DNA of 64,000 nucleotides from UBA1930 sp943371535 (GTDB taxonomy: Bacteria; Bacteroidota; Bacteroidia; Chitinophagales; Chitinophagaceae). Both the position numbers and the translations under genes were made by a program. Below are positions 35,285 through 43,960 of the stretch, one piece after another (the first letter of the stretch is position 1; each line of letters starts with the position of its first letter). The notes below the pieces were generated by a model. That model was not told the origin of the DNA. It did not search any database and was given only the letters and a program-made list of their open reading frames with translations. The stretch spans positions 1 to 64,000 of the forward strand of contig CALRVE020000017.1 in assembly GCA_943371535.1 (NCBI GenBank), written 5' to 3'.

Positions 35285-35322
35285 ATTAGTTGCAGAAAGC
35301 ATTACTACTTTCTGCAACTAAT
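35285..35322 (-). terminator. Perfect 15-bp hairpin between the small basic gene and rng
   Basis: ATTAGTTGCAGAAAG (35285-35299) and CTTTCTGCAACTAAT (35308-35322) are exact complements around an eight-base loop. A smaller hairpin (AAGGCT/AGCCTT) lies at 35331-35347. There is no good T tract on the minus strand, so an mRNA processing or stability element is as likely as a terminator. Confidence 0.55.
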
Positions 35323-35363
35323 TACTGGTAAAGGCTTTTATAGCCTTCAATAAAATAGAAGAA

Positions 35364-35459
35364 CTATTTGTTCTTTTTCTTATGACGATTTTTTCTTAAA
35401 CGTTTTTTACGTTTGTGCGTAGCAATTTTATGACGCTTTCTCTTTTTACCACAAGGCAT
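35364..35459 (-). CDS. 31-residue basic AURKAIP1/COX24 (mS38)-like ribosome-associated protein
   Basis: A complete small gene with ATG at 35459 and TAG at 35364-35366 encodes a protein made almost wholly of Lys, Arg and His (MPCGKKRKRHKIATHKRKKR start). It matches in style the tiny Bacteroidota proteins assigned to the AURKAIP1/COX24 domain, whose mitochondrial relative is small-subunit protein mS38. A ribosomal RNA-binding role is therefore likely. It sits between the TPR gene and rng on the same strand, next to other RNA and nucleoid genes. Confidence 0.82.
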   Translation of the reverse strand: MPCGKKRKRHKIATHKRKKRLRKNRHKKKNK

Positions 35460-35545
35460 AACTCCAAGTAATTTAATCTGTTAAAAAAATATGGTTTTCT
35501 CAATCTCTTTTCTATCAAAATAGAAAGAAGAATATATTTAATATG

Positions 35546-36397
35546 CTATTTGCTTAGCATATCAATTCGGTTTTGTAATTCTTTTTTTGCTTCGGGGTTT
35601 GGTATAATAGATTGTACCATTTTGTACCATTTTATAGCATTTGCGGTATCACTTTTTAAATCGTAACACTCAGCAAGGTGCAACATGGCTCCTAAATTGG
35701 TGGGTTCTTGTTCAATAATTATAGAAAAACGTTCTATTGCTTTATCGAACTGACCACTTTTTTTGCCCCCTAAAGCTAACACCCACTGAGCATATAAATT
35801 TTTAGGATTTTTTTCGGCAATTTCTTTAACTGGTAAAATGCCTTGCATGGGCTGATCGGAAATATTGCCTAAAATATAACATGCACCTAAACCTATTTTG
35901 CTACTATCGTTATTGTGGTTTAACTCCAAAGCTTTTTCTAAAAGAACTTTCCCGTTGTTGGCTAACCATGCTTGCATGGAGTGATTACCTTCATCAAAAA
36001 GATTATCTATAAACAACTGGGCGGCAAATGTGAGGCTTTTTTCCGAATTCTCCAACTTTGCTGCTTCGGCAGTATAATATGCATATGGTTCAAACACTTT
36101 TGCACTATCTCTCCAAAACTTGGCTAGTTGATGAAATGTATGAATTTGTTGTTCTTTAATATCGCCACGAACAACCATATTTTCTAGTGAAACTACTTTT
36201 TCACTTTGTTGTGCCGTTAATCTGGCTTTTGCTTTAATTAATAAATCGCTGAAATTTATTGGAGCATCTGTATGCCCCTCTTCTGCTGGAGCGGTAACTG
36301 TTTTTTTGTCTTTCGGAGGAATGGTTTTTCCAAAGAAAAAAAGTGAAGTAAATAGCAATAAGCCACCACCAACTACAATTAGTTGTTTAATTTTCAC
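35546..36397 (-). CDS. Membrane-anchored tetratricopeptide-repeat protein
   Basis: The start codon appears to be GTG at 36397, giving MKIKQLIVVGGG and one N-terminal transmembrane helix (about 5-22). The periplasmic part contains several TPR-like helical pairs, clearest at FDKAIERFSIIIEQEPTNLGAMLHLAECY and in the following DTANAIKWYKMV. The role is unknown; TPR proteins usually mediate protein contacts. It begins 21 bases after the HU stop, suggesting co-transcription HU-TPR-small basic gene, with rng behind. Confidence 0.75.
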   Translation of the reverse strand: MKIKQLIVVGGGLLLFTSLFFFGKTIPPKDKKTVTAPAEEGHTDAPINFSDLLIKAKARLTAQQSEKVVSLENMVVRGDIKEQQIHTFHQLAKFWRDSAKVFEPYAYYTAEAAKLENSEKSLTFAAQLFIDNLFDEGNHSMQAWLANNGKVLLEKALELNHNNDSSKIGLGACYILGNISDQPMQGILPVKEIAEKNPKNLYAQWVLALGGKKSGQFDKAIERFSIIIEQEPTNLGAMLHLAECYDLKSDTANAIKWYKMVQSIIPNPEAKKELQNRIDMLSK

Positions 36398-36418
36398 GTC
36401 TAAAATATTTGTGCAAAG

Positions 36419-36709
36419 TTACTGTGGTAAGTGTTTGCTTTTAACTTCGGCAACAAATTCTTTTGCTGGTTTAAATGCAGGTATATAATGTTCGGGAATA
36501 TGAACAGCCGTATTTTTTTTAATATTTCTACCAATTTTGGAAGCTCTTTTTTTAGTAATAAAACTTCCAAAACCTCTGATATAAATGTTTTGTCCGGCCG
36601 AAAGGCTTTCTTTTACTTCTTTAATCATGGTTTCAATAGTTACTAATACATCAACCTTTGGTATTCCTGTTTTCTCGGAGATGTTGGTGATAAGGTCAGA
36701 TTTTCTCAT
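36419..36709 (-). CDS. HU/IHF-family nucleoid protein
   Basis: A 96-residue DNA-binding protein with the HU dimer fold: MRKSDLITNISEKTG, the GQNIYIRGFGSFITKKRASKIGRN arm base, and IPEHYIPAFKPAKEF of the DNA-inserting beta arm and C-terminal helix. It bends and wraps chromosomal DNA. It is the first gene of a minus-strand run and divergent from mutY across 199 bases, an HU-mutY pairing seen also in gliding Bacteroidota. Confidence 0.94.
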   Translation of the reverse strand: MRKSDLITNISEKTGIPKVDVLVTIETMIKEVKESLSAGQNIYIRGFGSFITKKRASKIGRNIKKNTAVHIPEHYIPAFKPAKEFVAEVKSKHLPQ

Positions 36710-36908
36710 GGTTTAAAATGTTTTCATTTAGTTCAGCAATCGTAATTAGGCCTCATAAAGTAAAACAAAGAATTTCAATTATGCAAGAAAACTTTGTTGA
36801 GTATTTTCGACACCGAACGGTTAGCAAGTTGAACGATTTATTAAAGAAAGTGGTTTTCTAAAAATAAATGTCAAAATTATAACGCTAATTTATTCTTTTT
36901 GTTATTCT

Positions 36909-37994
36909 ATGAACAAAGCAGTAACCATTTTTTTTAAACAAATACTCATGCAATGGCATGAAAATGACAATAATAGAATAATGCCTTGGAAAGGTATTAA
37001 AGATCCCTACAAAATTTGGTTAAGTGAAATTATACTACAACAAACTAGGGTAGAACAAGGCTTGAATTACTACGAAAAATTTGTTGTGAACTATCCAACC
37101 ATACAAGATTTAGCTGATGCAAAGGATGAAGAAGTATTTAAACTTTGGGAAGGTTTAGGCTATTATAACCGATGTAAAAATTTATTATTCACCGCTCGAA
37201 CAATCGTGCATGAATTGAATGGTGTTTTTCCAAATACTTATGATGATTTATTGGCTTTGAAAGGCATTGGACCTTATACCGCTGCTGCTATTGCTTCATT
37301 TGCCTATAATTTACCTTATGCAGTAGTAGATGGTAATGTTTTTAGGGTATTGGCTCGTTTTTTTGGAATTGAAACTGCTACAGATAATACTATTGGAAAA
37401 CAGTTATTTACACAATTGGCCAATGAAGTATTGGATAAGGTAGAACCCGGAAAATTCAATCAAGCAATTATGGATTTTGGTGCAACTGTTTGCAAGCCAG
37501 CTTTACCTAATTGCAGCAGTTGTGTGTTACAACAAAATTGTACTGCTTTTAAAAAAGGGTTGGTAAATCAATTACCAATAAAAGAAAAAATATTAACTAA
37601 AAAGAATAGATTTTTAAGTTATTTTATTATTGAATGTAATGATACCATTTTAGTACATAAAAGAATGCATAATGATGTTTGGCAAAATTTATTTGAGTTT
37701 TATGTTGTAGAAAATGAATCTTCAACTTTATGGACTGAACAATTGATACAAGCATTTTTACAAGAACAATTGGGCATTAAAAAAGCTACAATTAGTTTTA
37801 TTTCAGGAGTAATGCATCAACAATTAACGCATCAAAAAATTAGTGGACAGTTTATTAAAGTAAAATTATCAACCATACCAGTAGGATTAAAAAACTATAC
37901 TTGGTTACCTTCAAAAGAGTTGAAAACATTGGCTTTTCCTAAATTTATTAATCAGTTTTTAGAAAGCGAAAATGTTCAAGGAAGTTTATTTTAA
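36909..37994 (+). CDS. mutY: A/G-specific adenine DNA glycosylase
   Basis: MutY removes adenine mispaired with 8-oxoguanine. The 361-residue protein shows the catalytic Glu in SEIILQQTRVEQ (about 38-49), the helix-hairpin-helix LKGIGPYTAAAIASFAY with its catalytic-site aspartate in VVDGNVFRV, and the iron-sulfur cluster cysteines in C-x6-C-x2-C-x5-C (CKPALPNCSSC). The C-terminal NUDIX-like domain that reads 8-oxoG begins near residue 230. The stop lies eight bases from the convergent rodA stop. Confidence 0.95.
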   Translation: MNKAVTIFFKQILMQWHENDNNRIMPWKGIKDPYKIWLSEIILQQTRVEQGLNYYEKFVVNYPTIQDLADAKDEEVFKLWEGLGYYNRCKNLLFTARTIVHELNGVFPNTYDDLLALKGIGPYTAAAIASFAYNLPYAVVDGNVFRVLARFFGIETATDNTIGKQLFTQLANEVLDKVEPGKFNQAIMDFGATVCKPALPNCSSCVLQQNCTAFKKGLVNQLPIKEKILTKKNRFLSYFIIECNDTILVHKRMHNDVWQNLFEFYVVENESSTLWTEQLIQAFLQEQLGIKKATISFISGVMHQQLTHQKISGQFIKVKLSTIPVGLKNYTWLPSKELKTLAFPKFINQFLESENVQGSLF

Positions 37995-38001
37995 ACTGAT
38001 T

Positions 38002-39339
38002 TTATCTTAATACCATTTGTCTATCGGCATCTAAACGTAGCATAATAAATATTAAAACTGTAAAGGTTAATAAAGATGATCCTCCATAACTAATTAATGG
38101 TAATGGAATACCAATAATGGGAAATAAACCAATCGTCATACATACATTTACGGTGATATGGAAAAACAAAATGCTTGCAACGCTATAAGCATATACTCTA
38201 CTAAAAGTACTTCGTTGTCGTTCGGCAATAAATACAATTCGTAATAATAAAAATAAATACAACAATAAAAAACCTAAACAACCAGCTAAGCCAAAAGCTT
38301 CTCCTAAAGAAGTGAAAATAAAATCTGTGTTTTGTTCTGGTACATATTTACCCCTTGTTTGTGTACCTTTTAAAAAGCCTTTACCAATTACTCCGCCAGA
38401 GCCAATTGCAATTTTACTTTGGCGTACATTATAATCATCGGGTTTATGTTGTTGCTTTTTAGGATTTGTAGAAACGTTTTTATTTGAGCTACAATCATAA
38501 TCTTTACCCACCATGCTATAAATTCTAGTACTTTGATAGCACTCAAAAACATTATCAAAAATATAGGGCACAGCAAAACGTTGTACACCAACACATACTA
38601 CCCAAATGGTAATAATAATGGTAAGTAATTTTTTTTGACGTTTAATTTGACGGCGTAAAAAATAAATGGTTAATGCTGCTAATGTGGTTAAAATTATTGC
38701 TAGTGTATTGGGTTCTAATACTAAAGTGGCTACTACTAAAACCGCAAATGAAAAACCTACAATTAATAATCCAGGAGGTAAGCCTTCTCTATACATTACA
38801 ATAAAAAAAGTAAGATATACTAAGGCCAAACCCATTTCGTGTTGAGCAATAGATAAAGCAGCAGGGGTTAATGCAATAACTGCAGCAATGACTTGGGATT
38901 TTAATTTGGTAAAATCTGTTTCTTGCCTCGATAAAAGTTTTGCCAATGCTAATGCTGTAAATATTTTACATAATTCGGCAGGTTGTAAGTTAAAACCTCC
39001 ACCTAAAGGAATCCAGCTTTTACTACCATTAATGTTTTTACCTAAAACAAATGTTGCTAGCATTAATAAAATACCAAATGCATAAAACAAATTGGCAAAA
39101 GCAGTAAACAGTTTACTATCACTCAATAAAATAAAAGTTGCAGTAATAATGCATACACCTGTAAAAAAAAACTGTTTGCTATAACTGGTTGTACCGCCTA
39201 AAAATGATTGTAAAACATTAATGCCGGGTTTATACTCAACCATGAAAATACATAGTATGCCAATAGCTACTAAAAGTGCATACAACCACACGATAATTGA
39301 ATCTATGCCTTGCGATGTTTTATGTGTGTTTCTACTCAT
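38002..39339 (-). CDS. rodA: Rod-shape peptidoglycan polymerase RodA (SEDS family)
   Basis: RodA is the SEDS glycosyltransferase that polymerises lipid II during elongation, in complex with PBP2. The 445-residue protein has about ten helices and family motifs LGKNINGSKSWIPLGGGFNLQPAELCKI, AQHEMGLALVY and, at the C-terminus, GIPLPLISYGGSSLL. A soluble loop with Lys/Asn-rich sequence (about 285-305) is longer than usual. Its ATG overlaps the mrdA stop by four bases (ATGA), so the two are translationally coupled. Confidence 0.94.
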   Translation of the reverse strand: MSRNTHKTSQGIDSIIVWLYALLVAIGILCIFMVEYKPGINVLQSFLGGTTSYSKQFFFTGVCIITATFILLSDSKLFTAFANLFYAFGILLMLATFVLGKNINGSKSWIPLGGGFNLQPAELCKIFTALALAKLLSRQETDFTKLKSQVIAAVIALTPAALSIAQHEMGLALVYLTFFIVMYREGLPPGLLIVGFSFAVLVVATLVLEPNTLAIILTTLAALTIYFLRRQIKRQKKLLTIIITIWVVCVGVQRFAVPYIFDNVFECYQSTRIYSMVGKDYDCSSNKNVSTNPKKQQHKPDDYNVRQSKIAIGSGGVIGKGFLKGTQTRGKYVPEQNTDFIFTSLGEAFGLAGCLGFLLLYLFLLLRIVFIAERQRSTFSRVYAYSVASILFFHITVNVCMTIGLFPIIGIPLPLISYGGSSLLTFTVLIFIMLRLDADRQMVLR

Positions 39340-41423
39340 GGTTGAATGCTATCTTTCTTTTTCTTCTTTTCGTTAGGTGCTAACATAGGCGACTTTTCTG
39401 GAATGGTATCTGTTTCTCCATTGCCTTTTTTGTTAGGTTCGGCTTCAGGATCGAAAGTTGTTTTTACATTGGTGGCATTATCGGCTTCGGCTTCTTGTTT
39501 TTCTATGAGTTCTTTCTCTCGTTCTTTTGCTAAACGAATCGAATCTTTTCTAAAGTACCATTTTTTTATAGCTGCTGGTATTAAATCAACTTTTGAAAAT
39601 GCTTCTACTTTTTTTTCATTTTCAGTTGTTAAAGTATCGTTCAAATATTTTTCAATCATGTAAGCAGCAACTGGGCCAGCCCAAGTACCACCATAACCCG
39701 AATTTTCAACTACTACTGCAACAGCAATGGTAGGATTATCTTTTGGGGCAAACGCAGTAAACACAGCATGGTTTTTACCATGTGGATTTTGGGCAGTACC
39801 TGTTTTTGCACAATATTTTACACCCGGAATTTTTATTCTTGCAGCAGTACCATAAATGGTTACATCTTCTAATCCATCATTTATAGCTTGATACATACTA
39901 TCGGCAATATGTACTACTTCATGTTTCTTTCTATATTTCGATAAATAAGCGGTGTCTTCTATACTTTCATATTCAATACTATCTACAAAATGCGGTGTAT
40001 AATAATAGCCTTTGTTGGCAATAATGCACATTAAATTAGCTAATTGTAAAGGGGTGGCTGTCATTCTATCTTGACCAATGCCCAACGTTAAAATATTACA
40101 GCTTTTCCAACGTGCAAAGCCACCAAAATCTCTATTGTATTTTCCTGTATCAGGAATATTGGCTTTTACTTCACCTGGTAAATCAATACCTAAAGGAACT
40201 CCCAAACCAAAAGCATTCATGTATTCTTTCCATTTAATATAACCAGCTTGTGGATTAGCATAATTAGGATTATCTACTGCCATTCTAAATATATGAGTGA
40301 AGTATGAGTTGCATGAATTGGCTAATGCAAGTCTTAAATTAGCAGCATGACCACCACCAGCATGTGTACATTTTACTGCTTTACCACAGTTATAATATGC
40401 ACCACCACAGCCAAAGCCAAATGATGGTGTAATTAAACCTTCATCTAATGCAACTAAGCCACCCAAAGGTTTAAATGTAGAACCCGGCGGATATTGACCT
40501 TTAATAGCTCTGTTTAATAATGGCCTAGCAGTATCCATTAACATTCTTCCAAAATTTCTTCTTCTCTCAGATCCTGTTAATGTATTGGGGTTGTAACTAG
40601 GGCTACTTACCATTGCAATTACACTTCCAGTTTTTGGGTTTATAGCAACAGCACTACCAATTTTATTTTGCAATAATTTTTCGGCCAATTGTTGTACTTC
40701 AATATCTATGCTTGTATATAAATTTCTGCCAGCAATGGGTAAAGTATCAAATAACCCATTTTCATAACTTCCTTGAATACGGCTTTTATTATCTCTAATA
40801 AAACGCTTAATACCACGTTGACCCATGAGTACTTTTTCGTAGGTTCTTTCTAATCCATTTAAACCTGTATAATCGCCCATTTCATAACCTTCTTCTCTAT
40901 GCTTTCTTAAAAACGAAGTATCTACTTCACCAATATAACCAAGCAATGCAGCAGCAGTATTATATGGATAGCTTCTCACACTTCTTTCTTGTAAAAAAAA
41001 TCCAGGAAAACGATAAATATTTTCGTTCAACTTAGCGTACATCTCTTGGCTTAATAAAGCTTCAAAAATGCTGGGTTTTACAGCTGTATTTTTAAATCGT
41101 GCATCTAAGATTCTTTTTTTAAATTCTGCAGTATCTATTTGTAATAATTTACATAAGGTAATAGTGTCTACACCCTTGGCTTCACTAGGTGTAACCATTA
41201 AATCAAACATTACAATATTTTCTAAAATAGCTCTTTTTTTTCTATCGAAAATAATACCTCTATCGGGGTAAATTACTTTTCTGTAAATGGCATTATTATT
41301 GGCCATTATTTTATACTCAGAAGAAAATACTTGGAGGTTGATTAGCTGACCAGTGATGATAATAAACACAGCCACAAAAATAATTTGTATAACCCTGCTT
41401 CTGCTTTGATTATAAACCGACAT
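39336..41423 (-). CDS. mrdA: Penicillin-binding protein 2 (cell-elongation transpeptidase)
   Basis: PBP2 cross-links the glycan strands made by RodA. From the ATG at 41423 (MSVYNQS) there is one anchor helix at about 10-30, a pedestal domain, then the transpeptidase with SxxK in PPGSTFKPLGG, SxN in ANSCNS and KTG in CAKTGTAQNP. The upstream frame to 41501 starts with a hydrophobic stretch at non-ATG sites and is rejected. The tail is charged and low-complexity (KKKKK near the end). mreBCD are not adjacent; pdhC diverges upstream. Confidence 0.94.
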   Translation of the reverse strand: MSVYNQSRSRVIQIIFVAVFIIITGQLINLQVFSSEYKIMANNNAIYRKVIYPDRGIIFDRKKRAILENIVMFDLMVTPSEAKGVDTITLCKLLQIDTAEFKKRILDARFKNTAVKPSIFEALLSQEMYAKLNENIYRFPGFFLQERSVRSYPYNTAAALLGYIGEVDTSFLRKHREEGYEMGDYTGLNGLERTYEKVLMGQRGIKRFIRDNKSRIQGSYENGLFDTLPIAGRNLYTSIDIEVQQLAEKLLQNKIGSAVAINPKTGSVIAMVSSPSYNPNTLTGSERRRNFGRMLMDTARPLLNRAIKGQYPPGSTFKPLGGLVALDEGLITPSFGFGCGGAYYNCGKAVKCTHAGGGHAANLRLALANSCNSYFTHIFRMAVDNPNYANPQAGYIKWKEYMNAFGLGVPLGIDLPGEVKANIPDTGKYNRDFGGFARWKSCNILTLGIGQDRMTATPLQLANLMCIIANKGYYYTPHFVDSIEYESIEDTAYLSKYRKKHEVVHIADSMYQAINDGLEDVTIYGTAARIKIPGVKYCAKTGTAQNPHGKNHAVFTAFAPKDNPTIAVAVVVENSGYGGTWAGPVAAYMIEKYLNDTLTTENEKKVEAFSKVDLIPAAIKKWYFRKDSIRLAKEREKELIEKQEAEADNATNVKTTFDPEAEPNKKGNGETDTIPEKSPMLAPNEKKKKKDSIQP

Positions 41424-41698
41424 ATATTGATTGAATACGAAGTAGAAATGTAAAGTACTTAGTAGATATGCAAATTTGAAGATTGTGAGTGGATGTAGCA
41501 ATATTAATTGGTTAAAAAGTTATTCATATGTGTTAACAAGGCAAGCATTATTCAAGAGGTTATAAACTATTACAAAAACTAACAAGTGTTTTTTAAAAAA
41601 TCAGTCGATTGCGTAACAAAAAAACGATACAATAATTGCCACAATTTCATTTTACTGTATTTTCACGGCTCAATTTTAAAAGAGTAATTGATAATATT

Positions 41699-43369
41699 AT
41701 GGCAGAAGTTATTTTAATGCCCCGTTTAAGCGATACTATGACAGAAGGAGTTATTGCAGCATGGCATAAAAAAGTGGGTGATTCAGTTAATAAAGGCGAT
41801 GTTTTAGCAGAAATTGAAACCGATAAAGCTACCATGGAATTGGAAAGCTATCAAAAAGGTGTTTTATTGCATATTGGTACACCTAATGGTGGAAAATTAC
41901 AAGTGAACGATTTATTGGCTATTATTGGTAATGCTGGAGAAGACGTAACTGCTTTGGTAGCACAACATAGTGGTGGTGCTGCTGCAATACATATAGAAGC
42001 TCCAAAAAAAGAAGCTTCAACCGTTACAGAAACAACAACTGTTGCTGCATCTACAATTGATGTTAGTGCAATGGAAGAAGTGGTATTAATGCCTCGTTTA
42101 AGCGATACCATGACAGAAGGTGTAATTGCTAGTTGGCAAAAAAATGTAGGCGATGTAGTTAAAAAAGGCGAAGTGTTGGCTGATATTGAAACCGATAAAG
42201 CCACCATGGAATTAGAGAGTTATAAAGATGGAGTTTTACTCTATCAAGGTGCAAAAGCTGGCGAAAAAATACAAGTGAACGATTTGTTGTGCATTATTGG
42301 TAAAGAAGGATTAGATATTAATGCAATTGTTGCTGCTGTTAAAAGTGGGGCAAATGGCGAAAGTCAGAAGTCCGAAAGTCAGAAGACAGAAAGTCCGAAA
42401 GTAGAAGCAGTTCAAACACAAGTTGTAGCATCATCACCTGTCGCAACAACACAAGAAGTGGTAAATGAAGGAAGAATTTTTGCTTCTCCATTGGCCAAAA
42501 AATTAGCTGCCGATAAAGGCATTGATTTAAAATATGTAAAAGGAACTGGTGATGGAGGAAGAATTACTAGAACCGATGTAGAAGCTTATACTCCAACCAC
42601 TACAATTAGTTCAGTAGCATCTGCTGCTCCTGTTGCAGAGAGTGAGCCTGTAAAAACAGTTGCACCAGTAACTTATGCTGCTGGAACTGTAAGCTTTGAT
42701 GAAGTGCCTGTTAGCCAAATGCGTAAAACCATTGCTCGTAGATTAAGCGAAAGTTTATTTACAGCACCGCATTTTTATTTAACCATGAGTATTGATATGG
42801 ATGCTGCTGTTGCTGCAAGAACCAGATTAAATGCCGATGGTAAAACAAAAATTAGCTTTAATGATATGGTGTTAAAAGCAACTGCTGTTGCATTAAAACA
42901 ACATCCTAAAGTAAATAGCAGTTGGTTGGGCGATAAAATACGTTACAATCATCATGTAAATATTGGTGTTGCTGTTGCAGTTGATGAAGGATTATTGGTG
43001 CCGGTAGTTCGTTTTGCTGATGGTTTAAGCTTAACTCAAATTGCTGCACAAGTAAAAGATTATGCTCAAAAAGCAAAAGATAAAAAATTACAACCAGCCG
43101 ATTGGGAAGGCAGCACATTCACCATTTCTAACTTAGGGATGTTTGGTATAGATCAGTTTACTGCAATTATAAACCCACCCGATGCATGTATTTTGGCAGT
43201 TGGTGGTATTAGCCAAGTGCCTGTTGTAAAAAATGGAGCAGTAGTACCAGGAAATGTGATGAAGGTTACTTTAAGTTGCGATCATAGAGTAGTTGATGGT
43301 GCAACAGGGTCTGCATTTTTACAAACTTTAAAAAGTTTGTTAGAAGAGCCATTAAGAATGTTATTGTAA
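41699..43369 (+). CDS. pdhC: Pyruvate dehydrogenase E2 (dihydrolipoamide acetyltransferase), two lipoyl domains
   Basis: E2 transfers acetyl groups from E1 to CoA. From the ATG at 41699 (MAEVILMP) the order is lipoyl domain 1 (about 2-78, Lys43 in ETDKA), lipoyl domain 2 (about 125-202, Lys167 in ETDKA), the E3/E1-binding domain (ASPLAKKLAADKGI) and the catalytic domain with DHRVVDG (His529, Asp533). The two lipoyl domains are clear duplicates at protein and DNA level. The linker at 42359-42407 is low-complexity. It is a monocistronic unit closed by a strong terminator; E1 and E3 are elsewhere. Confidence 0.95.
   Translation: MAEVILMPRLSDTMTEGVIAAWHKKVGDSVNKGDVLAEIETDKATMELESYQKGVLLHIGTPNGGKLQVNDLLAIIGNAGEDVTALVAQHSGGAAAIHIEAPKKEASTVTETTTVAASTIDVSAMEEVVLMPRLSDTMTEGVIASWQKNVGDVVKKGEVLADIETDKATMELESYKDGVLLYQGAKAGEKIQVNDLLCIIGKEGLDINAIVAAVKSGANGESQKSESQKTESPKVEAVQTQVVASSPVATTQEVVNEGRIFASPLAKKLAADKGIDLKYVKGTGDGGRITRTDVEAYTPTTTISSVASAAPVAESEPVKTVAPVTYAAGTVSFDEVPVSQMRKTIARRLSESLFTAPHFYLTMSIDMDAAVAARTRLNADGKTKISFNDMVLKATAVALKQHPKVNSSWLGDKIRYNHHVNIGVAVAVDEGLLVPVVRFADGLSLTQIAAQVKDYAQKAKDKKLQPADWEGSTFTISNLGMFGIDQFTAIINPPDACILAVGGISQVPVVKNGAVVPGNVMKVTLSCDHRVVDGATGSAFLQTLKSLLEEPLRMLL
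42359..42407 (+). repeat. In-frame low-complexity repeat inside the pdhC linker
   Basis: Variants of GAAAGTCAGAAG and GAAAGTCCGAAA alternate for about 49 bases. They are read as alternating ESQK, SESQK, TESPK units that make a hydrophilic linker. The words look like the dispersed intergenic repeats of this phylum rather than normal coding sequence. Confidence 0.8.
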
Positions 43370-43390
43370 TTAGAACAATTGTAAAATACA

Positions 43391-43426
43391 AGTCCCCAAA
43401 CAAGTGAATGTTTGGGGACTTTTTTT
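43391..43426 (+). terminator. Rho-independent terminator of pdhC
   Basis: AGTCCCCAAACA (43391-43402) and TGTTTGGGGACT (43409-43420) form a perfect 12-bp stem with a six-base loop, followed by six T residues. Confidence 0.95.
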
Positions 43427-43527
43427 GTGCTATTTCCTGTGAAATAATGTCAAAAAAAATGGCCTGCCCTAAATAGAGCTGGCCGTTGCTAACCTATGAA
43501 AAACACCTAGTTAAATTAGGTTGATAA

Positions 43528-43938
43528 TTATTCCTCTTCTGGTCTTTGTGGTCTTTGTCTTCTTTGCTGCATTCTTTTTTGTAATTCTTTTTGCAGCTCA
43601 TGTCTAAAATCAGAATCTACTTTAAACACCCTATTTACTCTTGCATCGTCTACCAAAATTTTCTTAAACTCAACTTTGTACTTTTTTCTGATGTTCAATG
43701 CTTCTTCTTGAAAAACCAATTCATCTTCTCGGTTGGCATGTTTAGCTTTTTTTATTTCTTCAAAATAGCTGTTATATACCGGCCAAAATTTTTGAGCTTC
43801 TTCAGCAGTTAAACGCAATTGTTGAGTAAAGAAAGCCACTTTTAAGGCTTCGATTCTTTCTAAATTTCTAGGTGGTTGTGCAATTGCTGTTACACTAACC
43901 ACTATTGCAAAGATGTATAGAAATAATTTTTTTTTCAT
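43528..43938 (-). CDS. Spy/CpxP/CnrX-like periplasmic protein
   Basis: A 136-residue exported protein: signal peptide at 1-20 (ending AIAQ), then a helix-rich, highly charged body. LRLTAEEAQKFWPVYNSY at about 41-58 is the LTxxQ-like motif of the Spy/CpxP superfamily, and the tail is rich in Gln and Arg. Such proteins act as periplasmic chaperones or sensors, in the CnrX case as the metal sensor of an ECF sigma system. It lies 22 bases after the putative membrane anti-sigma gene, third in a sigma-anti-sigma-sensor order. Confidence 0.65.
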   Translation of the reverse strand: MKKKLFLYIFAIVVSVTAIAQPPRNLERIEALKVAFFTQQLRLTAEEAQKFWPVYNSYFEEIKKAKHANREDELVFQEEALNIRKKYKVEFKKILVDDARVNRVFKVDSDFRHELQKELQKRMQQRRQRPQRPEEE

Positions 43939-43960
43939 GGTGTACTAATTGATAAAAGAG

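Noticed and set aside
41851..42207. Open frame of 118 codons opposite pdhC
   Set aside because: It is a mirror of the duplicated lipoyl domains, with its own duplicated MVALSVSIS start, as expected of antisense to a repeated domain.
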